A stretch of DNA of 28,023 bases. Source: an uncultured Rikenellaceae bacterium. GTDB taxonomy: Bacteria; Bacteroidota; Bacteroidia; Bacteroidales; Rikenellaceae. Location of the stretch: positions 1 to 28,023 of the forward strand of contig CAMRVW010000007.1 in assembly GCA_947054185.1 (NCBI GenBank). Direction: 5' to 3'. Positions 1 through 7,637 of this stretch are shown one piece after another. The first letter of the stretch is position 1. Every line of letters begins with the position of its first letter. The notes beneath the pieces are model-generated. The model did not search any database. It worked only from the letters and a program-made list of their open reading frames with translations, and was not told where the DNA came from. A program made the translations under genes and the position numbers.

Positions 1-750
1 GTGACTTTGGCGTGAAGTTGGAGAGTGTGGGCGGGCCCGAGGAACGAGGGCCGCATCGGCGTGGAGATCGAGGGCGTGATGAGGTTCGCGCGTGGTGGAT
101 TGAAGAGACGGGCGACACCTTGGATTGGTTGGGGTGCTGTGACTTTGGCGTGGAGGAGAGTGGAGCGGAGCCTGCGGAGGGCAAGCGGGAGAATCATGTA
201 TGGCGGCTGGTGCTTCATTCACTGCGATATATATTGCTCTGCGGTGTGCGGCCCTCCGTTGGGCGGAGGCTCCGGGCCGCTCGGGCTATCGTGTCTCGTC
301 CCGGGAACAAGGAATTTGTGTACGGTTTTCGTTCCTCAGACCGCGCCTGCCGGGTCAGGGTGGGCCGACCGCAGGTCGGCCGCACGTGGAGGAGGTCGAG
401 GGCGTGATGAAGTTCGGGCGTGGTGTGTGAAACAGACAGGGGGCACCTTGGATTGGTTGGGGTGCCATGACTTTGGCGTGGAGGAGCTTCGGGCCGAGCC
501 TGGGAGGCAAGGCGTGAGAAAGAGAGACGGTGGTGGGGTACTTTAGTCACTGAGATGTAATTGCCAAACGGGGTTACGGGCCTCTGCGGGGGAGGGTCGG
601 CCCGCCCAGGCCTCGTGCCTCGGCCGCCGTGCCGGGCAAGAAAACCATGCGGGGCAAAAACCGGTCGATCCAAAAGCCTGCCGGCACGGGAACGTGTCAA
701 GTACAATGGAATGTGCGGTTTCGGTTTATCTTCTATAGACCGCTGGCTGA

Positions 751-956
751 GCCGACCGCAGGTCGGCTTCATGGGGTGCGGCTTCGGGGTCGGGAGAGTG
801 GATGATGTGATTTTTACATGACGGAGAGTGGAGCGGAGCCTGCGGAGGGCAAGCGGGGAAATAGATTTGCGACTATTTAGTGCTTAAGTCACTGCCCTAT
901 ATATTATTGTGCGAGGTTGCGGCCCTCCGTTGGGCGGAGGCTCCGGTCCGCTCGGG
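751..956 (+). repeat. 206-bp direct repeat, first copy
   Basis: This segment recurs at 1023-1228, a period of 272 nt. I read a single difference: T at 947 against G at 1219. It runs from the GCCGACC dyad through the GCGGCCC hairpin. The T at 947 breaks one stem pair of that hairpin in this copy. Near identity, against the much greater divergence of the other units in copy A, points to a recent tandem duplication or gene conversion. Confidence 0.85.
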
Positions 957-1022
957 ACTTCTTAGGTCGTCCCGTTCACAAGAAACAGTGTGGGGTTTCG
1001 TTGCACTCAGACCGCGGTGTTG

Positions 1023-1228
1023 GCCGACCGCAGGTCGGCTTCATGGGGTGCGGCTTCGGGGTCGGGAGAGTGGATGATGTGATTTTTACATGACGGAGAG
1101 TGGAGCGGAGCCTGCGGAGGGCAAGCGGGGAAATAGATTTGCGACTATTTAGTGCTTAAGTCACTGCCCTATATATTATTGTGCGAGGTTGCGGCCCTCC
1201 GTTGGGCGGAGGCTCCGGGCCGCTCGGG
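1023..1228 (+). repeat. 206-bp direct repeat, second copy
   Basis: Near-identical partner of 751-956 with one base difference. Here the GCGGCCC/GGGCCGC stem is intact. The sequences diverge immediately on both sides, so the duplication boundaries coincide with the start of the GCCGACC dyad and the CTCGGG that follows the larger hairpin. Confidence 0.85.
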
Positions 1229-1451
1229 CTATCGTTCCTCAGCCCGGCACAAGGAACAGGCTTGCGGCATACTTCGTAATGCCGAGGATGTGTGCGGTGT
1301 TCGTTTTACTCAGGCCACGGTGTGAGAACTAAAGGGGCGAATGTTGCTGGCACGTCCGTTTATATTTTGCCGCATTGCCTTTGCACTCTTCCCGCGAAGA
1401 GTCATGGCCTATGTTTTGACATACTTTAGGTATTCAATCTCAGGGTCAAAA

Positions 1452-1514
1452 ACGAGAATACCCATAAAGATTCGCACGTCCTAAGACTGCGTAATCTTTA
1501 CGGGTAATTCTCGT
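1452..1514. repeat. Right terminal hairpin of element copy A
   Basis: A 21-nt left arm (1452-1472) and a 22-nt right arm (1493-1514) are complementary except for one bulge and one A/C opposition, which becomes a G-U pair if the minus strand is transcribed. The 20-nt loop, read on the minus strand, is ACGCAGTCTTAGGACGTGCG, identical to the loop of the left hairpin of copy B (18873-18892). The arms differ from that copy at paired positions, including a G-C pair replaced by A-T, so complementarity is kept. Confidence 0.8.
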
Positions 1515-1587
1515 ACTTATTCCTTAGTCTGCCCTCAATATCTCAAAACGGGGTCCGAGACCCCTCCCCCGGAAGGGCCGCCGGAGG

Positions 1588-1650
1588 CAGTGCCGGCAAA
1601 AACGGCAGTTCCCGCAAATAAAAACGGGGCAGTTTACGCAAGCAAGCGGC
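1588..1650 (-). repeat. ACTGCC tandem array at the edge of copy A
   Basis: Read on the minus strand, this is a run of about 18-24 nt units of the form GCGGGAACTGCCGTTTTT, ending in ACTGCCTCCGGCGG, which is the terminus of the repeat element. Similar units occur at 10160-10240 and 18682-18779, with degenerate ones at 19671-19715. The array runs up to the stop codon of the POT transporter gene. Units are imperfect in length and sequence, which fits an old minisatellite. Confidence 0.55.
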
Positions 1651-3359
1651 TATGCGTTTTTGGTTACTCTTTCGAGCCTCTTCATGATAGCGAAGATGAA
1701 GAGCGCCGATATGAGGCAGCATACGACCAGCACGGCCCACAGCTGCCACAGCTCCAGGTGGCTCCACAGCTTGCCTATGATTGCGACCAGATAGTTGCCT
1801 ATGGCTGTTGCAGCCAACCATCCGCCCTGCATGAGGCCTTTGTATTGGGGAGGTGCCACGCGAGAGACGAACGACAGACCCATGGGGCTGAGGAACAGCT
1901 CTGCAATGGTGAGCGTGAAGTATGTGCCTATGAGCCAGTTGCTTGACACGAGTGTCTCGCTTACGCCACCGGTGCTCTCCAAAGAGGCGGGTGCGGGCAG
2001 GCCTAATGAGCCTATTATCAGGATGGTGAAGCCGACAGCGGCGACGAACATGCCGATGCCTATCTTACGCGGAGCAGAGGGCTCTTTGCCTTTGGCTGCC
2101 ATTTTGGTGAATATGCTCACAATCACGGGAGTCATGATTATGATGAAGAAGGGGTTGAACTGCTGGAAGATCTCGGGGCCTATCTTGATGCTCTCGGCGC
2201 CTATGACGAAGTGATAGAACAGGGCTGTGCATGTTATGCCGGCAGCAGCAACGAGACCTGCGACTGCCTTGCCTTTTTTCTCTTTTGACTGGAAAAGGTT
2301 GAGTATGCCATAGAATGCCACTATTATGAATATCATGGCGGGCAGTGAGAACCACAGGCGGCTGGTGCCGGTTATTATCTTGTCGGTATAATCGCGGGCG
2401 AAGAATGTCATGGTAAGACCGTTCTGGTGGAATGACATCCAGAAGAAGATGACCACTGCAAAGACGAGGCAGAGGGCGGTGACACGCTCTTTGACCTGCG
2501 ATTTGGTGAGCTCGACGGTGTGGCTCTCGGCGGGGTTGACCTTTTCGGCCTTGGCCTGTTGTGCTGCGGTGACGTCGGCAGCCTTATAGCTCTTTCTGAA
2601 GGCCAGGAAGATGGTCATGGAGACGATGAGCGAGAGGCAGGCAACGCCGAAGCCCCAGTTGTATGCGCCGGAGAGCTTGGTTATATAGAAGTCGGCGAAC
2701 TCTCTCAGCGACTCCATGCCGGTGACGGCGTGGCCTTGTGCCGCCGCCAATGACTGGAGTTGCAGTATGCCGTCGGTGTTTATCTGCCCGTTGATGAGCT
2801 GGTGTGCAAGCGCGGGTATCTTGGCCTCGTAAACGAGCCCGTCCTGCGAGAGGAAGAAGTTGGTCACTGCCGTTGCCGCAGAGGGAGCGAAGAAGGCGCC
2901 GATGTTGATGCACATGTAAAAGATGCTGAACGCCAGGTCGCGTTTGTCACTGTAACGGGGATCGTCATAGAGGTTACCCATTAGCGCCTGTACGTTACCT
3001 TTGAACAGACCCGTGCCCAAGGCGATGAGTGCCAGCGAGCCGAACATTGCCAGCTTGGCAATGGTGTCGGTGCCCGAAGGTATTGCCAACAGGAAGTAAC
3101 CTGCAAACATTATGGTGATGCCGATAACGATGGTCTTGCCGTAACCGAGCCATTTGTCGGCTATGATACCGCCGAACAGAGGCAGGAAATATACCGCCGC
3201 CAGGAAGATGCCGAAGATATCGCTCGTCTGGTTAGAGGTGAAGCCGAACTTTGCCTGGATGAACAAGACGAAGATCGCAAGCATGGTGTAATAACCGAAC
3301 CGCTCGCCCATGTTGGCTAACGAAAGGATGAATAGTCCTTTGGGGTGTCCTTTAAACAT
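1650..3359 (-). CDS. POT/PTR2-family proton-coupled peptide transporter
   Basis: Encodes a 569-aa multi-pass inner-membrane protein, predicted to import di- and tripeptides with protons. The family call rests on the N-terminal GERFGYYTMLAIF segment (about 18-30), the GGIIADKWLG loop motif (63-72) typical of the major facilitator POT branch, many hydrophobic helices and the usual length. The family's ExxER proton-coupling motif appears here as N16-M-G-E19-R20, so the first glutamate is replaced by asparagine. From memory this form is common in Bacteroidota members. The start MFKGHPKG fits the family. The gene stands alone: the next genes on the same strand are about 1.3 kb upstream. Downstream it runs directly into the repeat array next to element copy A, and I see no separate terminator. 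Substrate specificity cannot be read from the sequence. Confidence 0.9.
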   Translation of the reverse strand: MFKGHPKGLFILSLANMGERFGYYTMLAIFVLFIQAKFGFTSNQTSDIFGIFLAAVYFLPLFGGIIADKWLGYGKTIVIGITIMFAGYFLLAIPSGTDTIAKLAMFGSLALIALGTGLFKGNVQALMGNLYDDPRYSDKRDLAFSIFYMCINIGAFFAPSAATAVTNFFLSQDGLVYEAKIPALAHQLINGQINTDGILQLQSLAAAQGHAVTGMESLREFADFYITKLSGAYNWGFGVACLSLIVSMTIFLAFRKSYKAADVTAAQQAKAEKVNPAESHTVELTKSQVKERVTALCLVFAVVIFFWMSFHQNGLTMTFFARDYTDKIITGTSRLWFSLPAMIFIIVAFYGILNLFQSKEKKGKAVAGLVAAAGITCTALFYHFVIGAESIKIGPEIFQQFNPFFIIIMTPVIVSIFTKMAAKGKEPSAPRKIGIGMFVAAVGFTILIIGSLGLPAPASLESTGGVSETLVSSNWLIGTYFTLTIAELFLSPMGLSFVSRVAPPQYKGLMQGGWLAATAIGNYLVAIIGKLWSHLELWQLWAVLVVCCLISALFIFAIMKRLERVTKNA

Positions 3360-3903
3360 GATTTATTTGGATTATTGTTAGTAATTTACAAGGTTTCGTG
3401 TGTTATGTTTTTGCTTTCGGTGTACATGAACCTATTCCGTCGGTTGCCTTTTGACGCCCGACGTTGTCGTTCGACTCTCGCAGGATGCACTTATTCAAAT
3501 GCAAATATATCAAAAAATATGAAATATTTAATAAACAGCGCTATTTTCAATGGAAGTTTCAATCTGTTAGGTCTATATGTTGCGAACGGTTATTTTTGGA
3601 GCGTTAAAAGTTTTGAATTTTTTGTGCTGTCGGGTATGTGTGTCGATGACGGGGCCGTTGTAAGCAAGTCGTTGGGTGTCAGGGTTTGTGTCGTTCCGGT
3701 CGTGTCCGGCCTGTTTTGTCGGCAATGGTGCGGTCGGTTTGGGGGCGTGGGCATTTGTCTCTCTATCCTGCATGTTTCACCGATGGGTGAAAGAGGTTAA
3801 ATTAGTTGCGATGCGGCGAGTATGTTATCTCTTTATTTACAGTGAGATAGTCTGAACGGTGGAGTCCGGCCTTACGGGGTGTGACAAAAATAAGTGAGCT
3901 AAT
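3360..3903. other. Gap upstream of the transporter: nothing coding seen
   Basis: This stretch is AT-rich near the transporter and more mixed after about 3600. It holds the possible transporter promoter at 3502 and a small dyad, TTTCACC-GATG-GGTGAAA, at 3775-3792. A plus-strand ORF across 3345-3800 begins inside the transporter gene on the opposite strand and looks like chance: it covers the promoter and shows no family resemblance. Confidence 0.5.
3502..3509 (-). promoter_or_regulatory. Possible -7 box of the POT transporter gene
   Basis: The minus strand reads TATATTTG, a match to the Bacteroidota -7 consensus TAnnTTTG. It would give a leader of roughly 135 nt before the ATG at 3359. No clear -33 TTTG lies 19-21 nt upstream, so the call is weak. 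Confidence 0.3.
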
Positions 3904-3935
3904 ATTGCTTTTGAACTAAAATTGTGCTATTTTTG
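3904..3935 (+). promoter_or_regulatory. Promoter-like sequence for a candidate noncoding RNA
   Basis: ATTG at 3904-3907 is followed after 20 nt by TATTTTTG at 3928-3935. This fits the Bacteroidota primary-sigma pattern (TTTG or TTG, 19-21 nt, TAnnTTTG). Transcription would start near 3942. No plus-strand protein gene follows until lon at 7686, so the expected product is a freestanding RNA. Confidence 0.45.
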
Positions 3936-3941
3936 TAATCA

Positions 3942-4426
3942 ATTGCAGCATTTGAAAAGGTTGCAGAGATTAAAAAGATGATTTAAAGAGGTTAACAACA
4001 AAGCGAATGACGCCTTTGGAAAAGGCTTAAAACATAAATAGGGTATTCTTCGTTCGACAAAACTGCTAGTAAAAGGCGAACTTTAACCTTTATTACGAGA
4101 ATACAATTTGTACCACAAAAGCGTGGGTGCAACTTGTCGTAATAAAAGGTTTCCTAGCAGTTCCCTTAGAACGGACATGTTGTCCCACGCCATTTTTTTA
4201 CAAGGCTTTCGGACAATTTCAACCAAACTCCTTTTCCTTGTCCGTACATCCGTCAGATTTGGTTATCATGTGAGAATGCAAAGTTTTTCTCTGCATCTTA
4301 TCATACATGTTTCAAAAGCAAAAGCCTCACCGCCTTCAAAAGAGATCGTCTCAAAATATTTTCTGAAGAATATTATTGATTAGCCAAGACAATCACTCTT
4401 ATATGGGCGGTGAGGCTCTTTTTATC
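3942..4426 (+). ncRNA. Candidate structured noncoding RNA(s), no recognised family
   Basis: The region has no supportable ORF but dense pairing potential. AACTGCTAG (4061-4069) pairs with CTAGCAGTT (4154-4162). Nested inside, a 14-nt arm (4085-4098) pairs with 4137-4151 apart from one extra base. GCGTGGG (4121-4127), in the loop of that hairpin, is complementary to CCCACGC (4184-4190) outside it, a pseudoknot topology. CCCACGCC is followed by seven Ts (4193-4199), a possible first 3' end. Further hairpins are GGACA-TGT-TGTCC (4173-4185), CGGACAA...TTGTCCG (4210-4244) and TGAGAATGCA...TGCATCTTATCA (4271-4303). A final 11-bp stem (4324-4334 with 4406-4416) is followed by TCTTTTT. A promoter-like sequence ends at 3935. 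I see no tmRNA, RNase P or SRP signature. Bacteroidales-1 and 6S-like RNAs remain possible. It may be one RNA of about 480 nt or two shorter ones. Confidence 0.42.
4324..4426 (+). terminator. Branched terminator-like stem with U tract
   Basis: GCCTCACCGCC (4324-4334) pairs perfectly with GGCGGTGAGGC (4406-4416), followed by TCTTTTTATC. The roughly 70 nt enclosed contain small hairpins (GAGA-TCG-TCTC; AATATT...AATATT; GATT...AATC), giving a cloverleaf-like branch rather than a plain terminator loop. On the minus strand the stem is also followed by TTTTGCTTTTG, so it might act in both directions. Confidence 0.4.
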
Positions 4427-4489
4427 TGTTGCCGTCGTGCCTGTGACAAGGCATGCGGCCTTGCCCGTGACAACGTCAACACTGTAAAA

Positions 4490-4660
4490 CCTAAAGATCA
4501 AAGTTTATAAACGTCATGCGTCGGGCGGCTTTGCTGGCGTGTCAAGCTGCCGGGCCCCTCTTTAAGCACCTATCCTGAGGTGGTCGTTCAAAGCTCTGTC
4601 CAATAATATCGGCATATAGTGCAGGCTCCTTGCGTCCGCCTGCACTTTAGCTTCTTACGG
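4490..4660 (+). other. Second stretch with pairing potential, function unknown
   Basis: Three local hairpins follow each other. GGCGGCTT pairs with AAGCTGCC around 4522-4552, with a G-U pair that exists only on the plus strand. CACCT-ATCCTG-AGGTG lies near 4567-4582. AGTGCAGGC pairs with GCCTGCACT near 4619-4647, followed by TTTAGCTTCTT. No promoter match is convincing and no RNA family is recognised. It could also be the 3' untranslated region of valS, on the other strand. Confidence 0.25.
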
Positions 4661-4681
4661 CCGGATAGCAGGATGTGTTTG

Positions 4682-4706
4682 GCGGCTCTTACTTTTTAAG
4701 AGCCGC
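4682..4706 (-). terminator. Hairpin spanning the valS stop codon
   Basis: Nine-base arms GCGGCTCTT (4682-4690) and AAGAGCCGC (4698-4706) are perfectly complementary around a 7-nt loop. The valS stop codon (4689-4691) lies at the stem-loop junction. The uridine run expected of a standard terminator is absent after the stem on the minus strand, so it could be a weak terminator, an RNA-stabilising 3' hairpin or a chance property of the C-terminal codons. Confidence 0.35.
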
Positions 4707-7319
4707 TATCTGTTGCTCTAACGCCTCGATCTTTTTCTCGGCATCGGCCTTTTTGGCATGTTCTAACGCCACCACCTTTTCGGGGGCCGACTCGACGAAC
4801 CGTGCGTTGGAGAGCTTCTTCATGACACTGTCGAGGAATCGACGCGCGTAATCGAGGTCGGCGGTGAGCTTGGCAAGCTCGGCCTCGACGTCGATAGAGT
4901 CGCTGTTGATGGGTACGAAATATTCAAAGCCTTTGACTATGAACGACATGGCGCTCTCGGGCTTGCAGTCGGCAGGTGTTATGGCTTCGAGAGAGGCCAT
5001 TTTGGCGATGACGCAGTCATACTCTGTGCCGACAGCGCCGCCGCCGACAACCGTGAGGGTGAGCTTGTCACGCATGGGCAGCCCTTTCTCTTTGCGTATG
5101 TTGCGCACCGACGACACTATCTCTTTTGTTAACTCCATGTCGGCGATGATGCCATGGTCTATGTCTCCTGCTTCGGGTGTATGTTGGGTCATGATGCTGT
5201 CGCCCTCTTTGCGTTCGGCGATGAAGTGCCACAACTCTTCGGTGATGAAGGGCATGAACGGGTGGAGCATCTTGAGCAGCTTGTCGAAGAAGTTCGTTGT
5301 CGCATTGAACGTTGTGCGGTCTATGGCCCGGCCGTATGCTGGTTTGACCATCTCGAGGTACCAGCCCGAGAACTCGTCCCAGAAGAGGCGGTATATCATC
5401 ATCAGCGCCTCTGATATGCGATAGTCGGCAAAGGCGGCGTCCACCTGGGCGATGGTGGCGTCGAGCTTGGCTGTGAACCATTTGACCGCAAGGGCGGCGC
5501 TGTCGGCCGGGGCGCTATTGTCGTCGACACTCCAGCCTTGCACCAGGCGGAAGGCGTTCCATATCTTGCCGCAGAAGTTGCGTCCCTGCTCTATGAGCGA
5601 CTCATCGAAGATAAGGTCGTTGCCTGCCGACGAGCAGAGCATCATGCCCATGCGCACGGCGTCGGCGCCATATTGGGCGATAAGGTCGAGCGGGTCGGGA
5701 GAGTTGCCCAGCGACTTGCTCATCTTGCGCCGTTTGTTGTCGCGGACGGTGCCCGTGAGATAGACGTTCTTGAAGGGGAAGGTGCCGCGGTATTCGTAAC
5801 CTGCTATTATCATGCGCGCCACCCAGAAGAAGAGTATGTCGGGGGCGGTGACAAGGTCGGAGGTGGGGTAATAATATTTTATCTCGTCGTTGTCTGGGTC
5901 GAGGATGCCGCCGAACACCGATATGGGCCACAGCCATGACGAGAACCAGGTGTCGAGCACGTCGGGGTCTTGCCTGAGGTCGGCCGTGGTGAGCGAGCTG
6001 TTGCCGCTCTTTTCTTTGGCCAGCACCAGGGCCTCTTCGGCGGTCTCGGCCACCACGAAGCCGCCGGCGGGCAGGTAATAGGCCGGTATGCGCTGACCCC
6101 ACCAGAGCTGACGCGAGATGCACCAGTCCTTGACGTTCTCCATCCAGTGGCGGTATGTGTTCTTGAACTTGGCGGGCACCAAGGCCACGGTGTCGTCGAG
6201 CACCGCTTCCAATGCGGGCTTGGATATGTCGCCCATGCTCAGGAACCACTGCATCGACAGCTTCGGCTCTATGACGCATGAGGTGCGCTCTGAGAAGCCC
6301 ACCTTGTTGTCGTAATCTTCGACCTTCTCTAAAAGAGAGGCGGCGGCAAGGTCTTCGGCGATCTTGTCGCGCAGGGCGAAGCGGTCCATGCCCACATAGA
6401 TGCCGGCTTTTTCGCTTATGGTGCCGTTGTCGTTGAAGATGTCGATGACCTCGAGGTTGTATTTCTCACCCAGCATATAGTCGTTGACGTCGTGGGCGGG
6501 GGTCACCTTGAGGGCGCCGGTGCCGAACTCCATGTCGACATAGTCGTCGGCAATGACGGGGATGGAGCGGCCGACTATGGGCACGACAACGCGTTTGCCG
6601 TGCAGGTGCTTATAGCGTTCGTCGAGAGGGTGCACACACAGTGCCGTATCGCCGAGGATGGTCTCGGGACGTGTGGTGGCGACGGTGAGGTATTCTTCGC
6701 TGCCTTCGACGAAGTATTTGAGATAGAAGAGCTTGCTGTGCACGTCTTTATATATCACCTCTTCGTCAGAGAGGGCTGTGAGCGCTTCGGGGTCCCAGTT
6801 GACCATGCGCACACCGCGATAGATCTTGCCTTTGTTGTAAAGGTCGACGAATACTTTTATGACAGAGCGGCTCATGTCGTCGTCCATGGTGAACTTGGTG
6901 CGCGACCAGTCGCAAGAGGCGCCCAGCTTTTTGAGCTGCTCGAGTATGATGCCGCCGTGTTTGTCTTTCCACTCCCAGGCATGCTTCAAGAACTCCTCGC
7001 GGGTGAGCGACGATTTGTCTATGCCTTCGGCCTTGAGCTTGGCCACCACCTTGGCTTCGGTGGCGATGGAGGCGTGGTCGGTGCCGGGAACCCAGCATGC
7101 GTTGAACCCTTTCATGCGGGCACGACGCACCAGCACATCCTGAATGGTGTTGTTAAGCATGTGGCCCATGTGGAGTATGCCGGTGACGTTGGGCGGCGGT
7201 ATCACCACCGTGTAAGGCTTGCGCTCGTCGGGTGATGATTTGAAAAGGCCGTTATCCATCCAATGGCGGTACCATTTGTCCTCACATTGAGAGGGGTCAT
7301 ACTTTGAGGGAATCTCCAT
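4689..7319 (-). CDS. valS: Valine--tRNA ligase
   Basis: Cytoplasmic class I aminoacyl-tRNA synthetase that charges tRNA-Val and edits misactivated threonine. The 876-aa product has the HIGH-type signature HMGH at 50-53 within PPPNVTGILHMGHM, the KMSKS loop at 532-536, the editing domain between them, an anticodon-binding domain, and a C-terminal coiled-coil arm (about the last 65 residues, rich in Ala, Leu, Lys and Glu). Its length is normal for bacterial ValRS. An in-frame ATG lies 14 codons upstream (7361), but MEIPSKYDPS matches the usual N-terminus, so I start at 7319. It is a single-gene unit, divergent from lon. A stop-codon hairpin lies at its 3' end. Confidence 0.95.
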   Translation of the reverse strand: MEIPSKYDPSQCEDKWYRHWMDNGLFKSSPDERKPYTVVIPPPNVTGILHMGHMLNNTIQDVLVRRARMKGFNACWVPGTDHASIATEAKVVAKLKAEGIDKSSLTREEFLKHAWEWKDKHGGIILEQLKKLGASCDWSRTKFTMDDDMSRSVIKVFVDLYNKGKIYRGVRMVNWDPEALTALSDEEVIYKDVHSKLFYLKYFVEGSEEYLTVATTRPETILGDTALCVHPLDERYKHLHGKRVVVPIVGRSIPVIADDYVDMEFGTGALKVTPAHDVNDYMLGEKYNLEVIDIFNDNGTISEKAGIYVGMDRFALRDKIAEDLAAASLLEKVEDYDNKVGFSERTSCVIEPKLSMQWFLSMGDISKPALEAVLDDTVALVPAKFKNTYRHWMENVKDWCISRQLWWGQRIPAYYLPAGGFVVAETAEEALVLAKEKSGNSSLTTADLRQDPDVLDTWFSSWLWPISVFGGILDPDNDEIKYYYPTSDLVTAPDILFFWVARMIIAGYEYRGTFPFKNVYLTGTVRDNKRRKMSKSLGNSPDPLDLIAQYGADAVRMGMMLCSSAGNDLIFDESLIEQGRNFCGKIWNAFRLVQGWSVDDNSAPADSAALAVKWFTAKLDATIAQVDAAFADYRISEALMMIYRLFWDEFSGWYLEMVKPAYGRAIDRTTFNATTNFFDKLLKMLHPFMPFITEELWHFIAERKEGDSIMTQHTPEAGDIDHGIIADMELTKEIVSSVRNIRKEKGLPMRDKLTLTVVGGGAVGTEYDCVIAKMASLEAITPADCKPESAMSFIVKGFEYFVPINSDSIDVEAELAKLTADLDYARRFLDSVMKKLSNARFVESAPEKVVALEHAKKADAEKKIEALEQQIAALKK

Positions 7320-7406
7320 ATCTCTGTCAGTTGATGTGTTGTCTGTTTGCGAAGCCCGCATCTTAGGCGTACTTCCGTTTGTCGCTTTATTGTAAAAATA
7401 AGTTTA

Positions 7407-7414
7407 CAAATATA
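7407..7414 (-). promoter_or_regulatory. Possible -7 box of valS
   Basis: The minus strand reads TATATTTG, an exact fit to TAnnTTTG, with ATTG 22 nt upstream as an imperfect -33 element. The leader to the chosen valS start would be about 80 nt, enough for a short regulatory leader, though I see no T-box-like structure. Confidence 0.35.
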
Positions 7415-7585
7415 GTCATTATAGTACAAACATTTGCAATGGCGGTGATTTTTATTTGTCTATGCCGGCATCCGCAGTTTGGCAGCGGGCGTTTTTGCCG
7501 GGCGTGACGGGTGGAATCGGCATGGCTTTTGACAGGTTTGCATTGCTGTCGTAACGGCCAATATGTGACTATATGACTGACATTA

Positions 7586-7603
7586 TGTCATGCCGGCATG
7601 ACA
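7586..7603. promoter_or_regulatory. Perfect 18-bp palindrome between valS and lon (operator candidate)
   Basis: TGTCATGCCGGCATGACA is a perfect dyad. It lies about 35 bp upstream of the lon -33 element and about 170 bp upstream of the valS -7 box. The size and symmetry are those expected for binding of a dimeric transcription factor. It does not resemble the HrcA/CIRCE element. The regulator is unknown. The rest of the roughly 365-bp valS-lon spacer shows nothing else I can name. Confidence 0.4.
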
Positions 7604-7637
7604 ATCGCGGCCAATGGCACTATTATTGCACATAATT

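Larger units (their letters stand above)
1..1589. repeat. Noncoding hairpin-rich repeat element, copy A (left end off the window)
   Basis: No convincing protein gene lies in this stretch; its overlapping GC-rich ORFs on both strands match no family I know. It is built from diverged direct repeats of roughly 270-390 nt. A 17-19 nt dyad, GCCGACCGCAGGTCGGC, recurs at 363-381, 751-767 and 1023-1039. A larger hairpin, GCGGCCC...GGGCCGC with an inner CCTCCG/CGGAGG stem, recurs at 248-280, 919-951 and 1191-1223. The dyad-to-hairpin spacing is 168 nt in both complete units. The right end (1452-1589) holds a long hairpin followed by a terminus that closely matches, in inverted form, the left terminus of copy B near 18.8 kb. 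The left terminus is missing because the window starts inside the element. No transposase or recombinase is encoded. Whether it is a non-autonomous mobile element, a set of RNAs or both is not decided by the sequence. Confidence 0.7.

Noticed and set aside
12..1077. Several overlapping ORFs of 65-185 codons on both strands in the left repeat region
   Set aside because: They follow the GC-rich repeats, overlap each other on opposite strands and resemble no protein family. One simply restates the duplicated 206-bp block.
363..1228. CRISPR-like appearance of recurring dyads
   Set aside because: Repeat spacing is irregular (hundreds of nt), the sequence between repeats is itself repeated rather than unique, and no cas genes are present.
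3345..3800. 151-codon plus-strand ORF upstream of the transporter
   Set aside because: It begins inside the transporter gene on the opposite strand, covers the likely promoter, and has no recognisable domain. Cys- and Val-rich chance coding in AT-rich DNA is the simpler reading.
4108..4383. 91-codon ORF inside the candidate RNA region
   Set aside because: It lies across several hairpins, lacks a good start context and has no family resemblance.
4324..4416. tRNA-like cloverleaf
   Set aside because: The 11-bp closing stem, lack of a T-loop GTTCRA motif and anticodon-arm geometry do not fit a tRNA.
3942..4426. tmRNA, RNase P RNA or SRP RNA
   Set aside because: I found no tRNA-like ends or tag reading frame, no GAGGAAAGTCC-type block and no GGAAGGAAGCAGC-type SRP loop on either strand.
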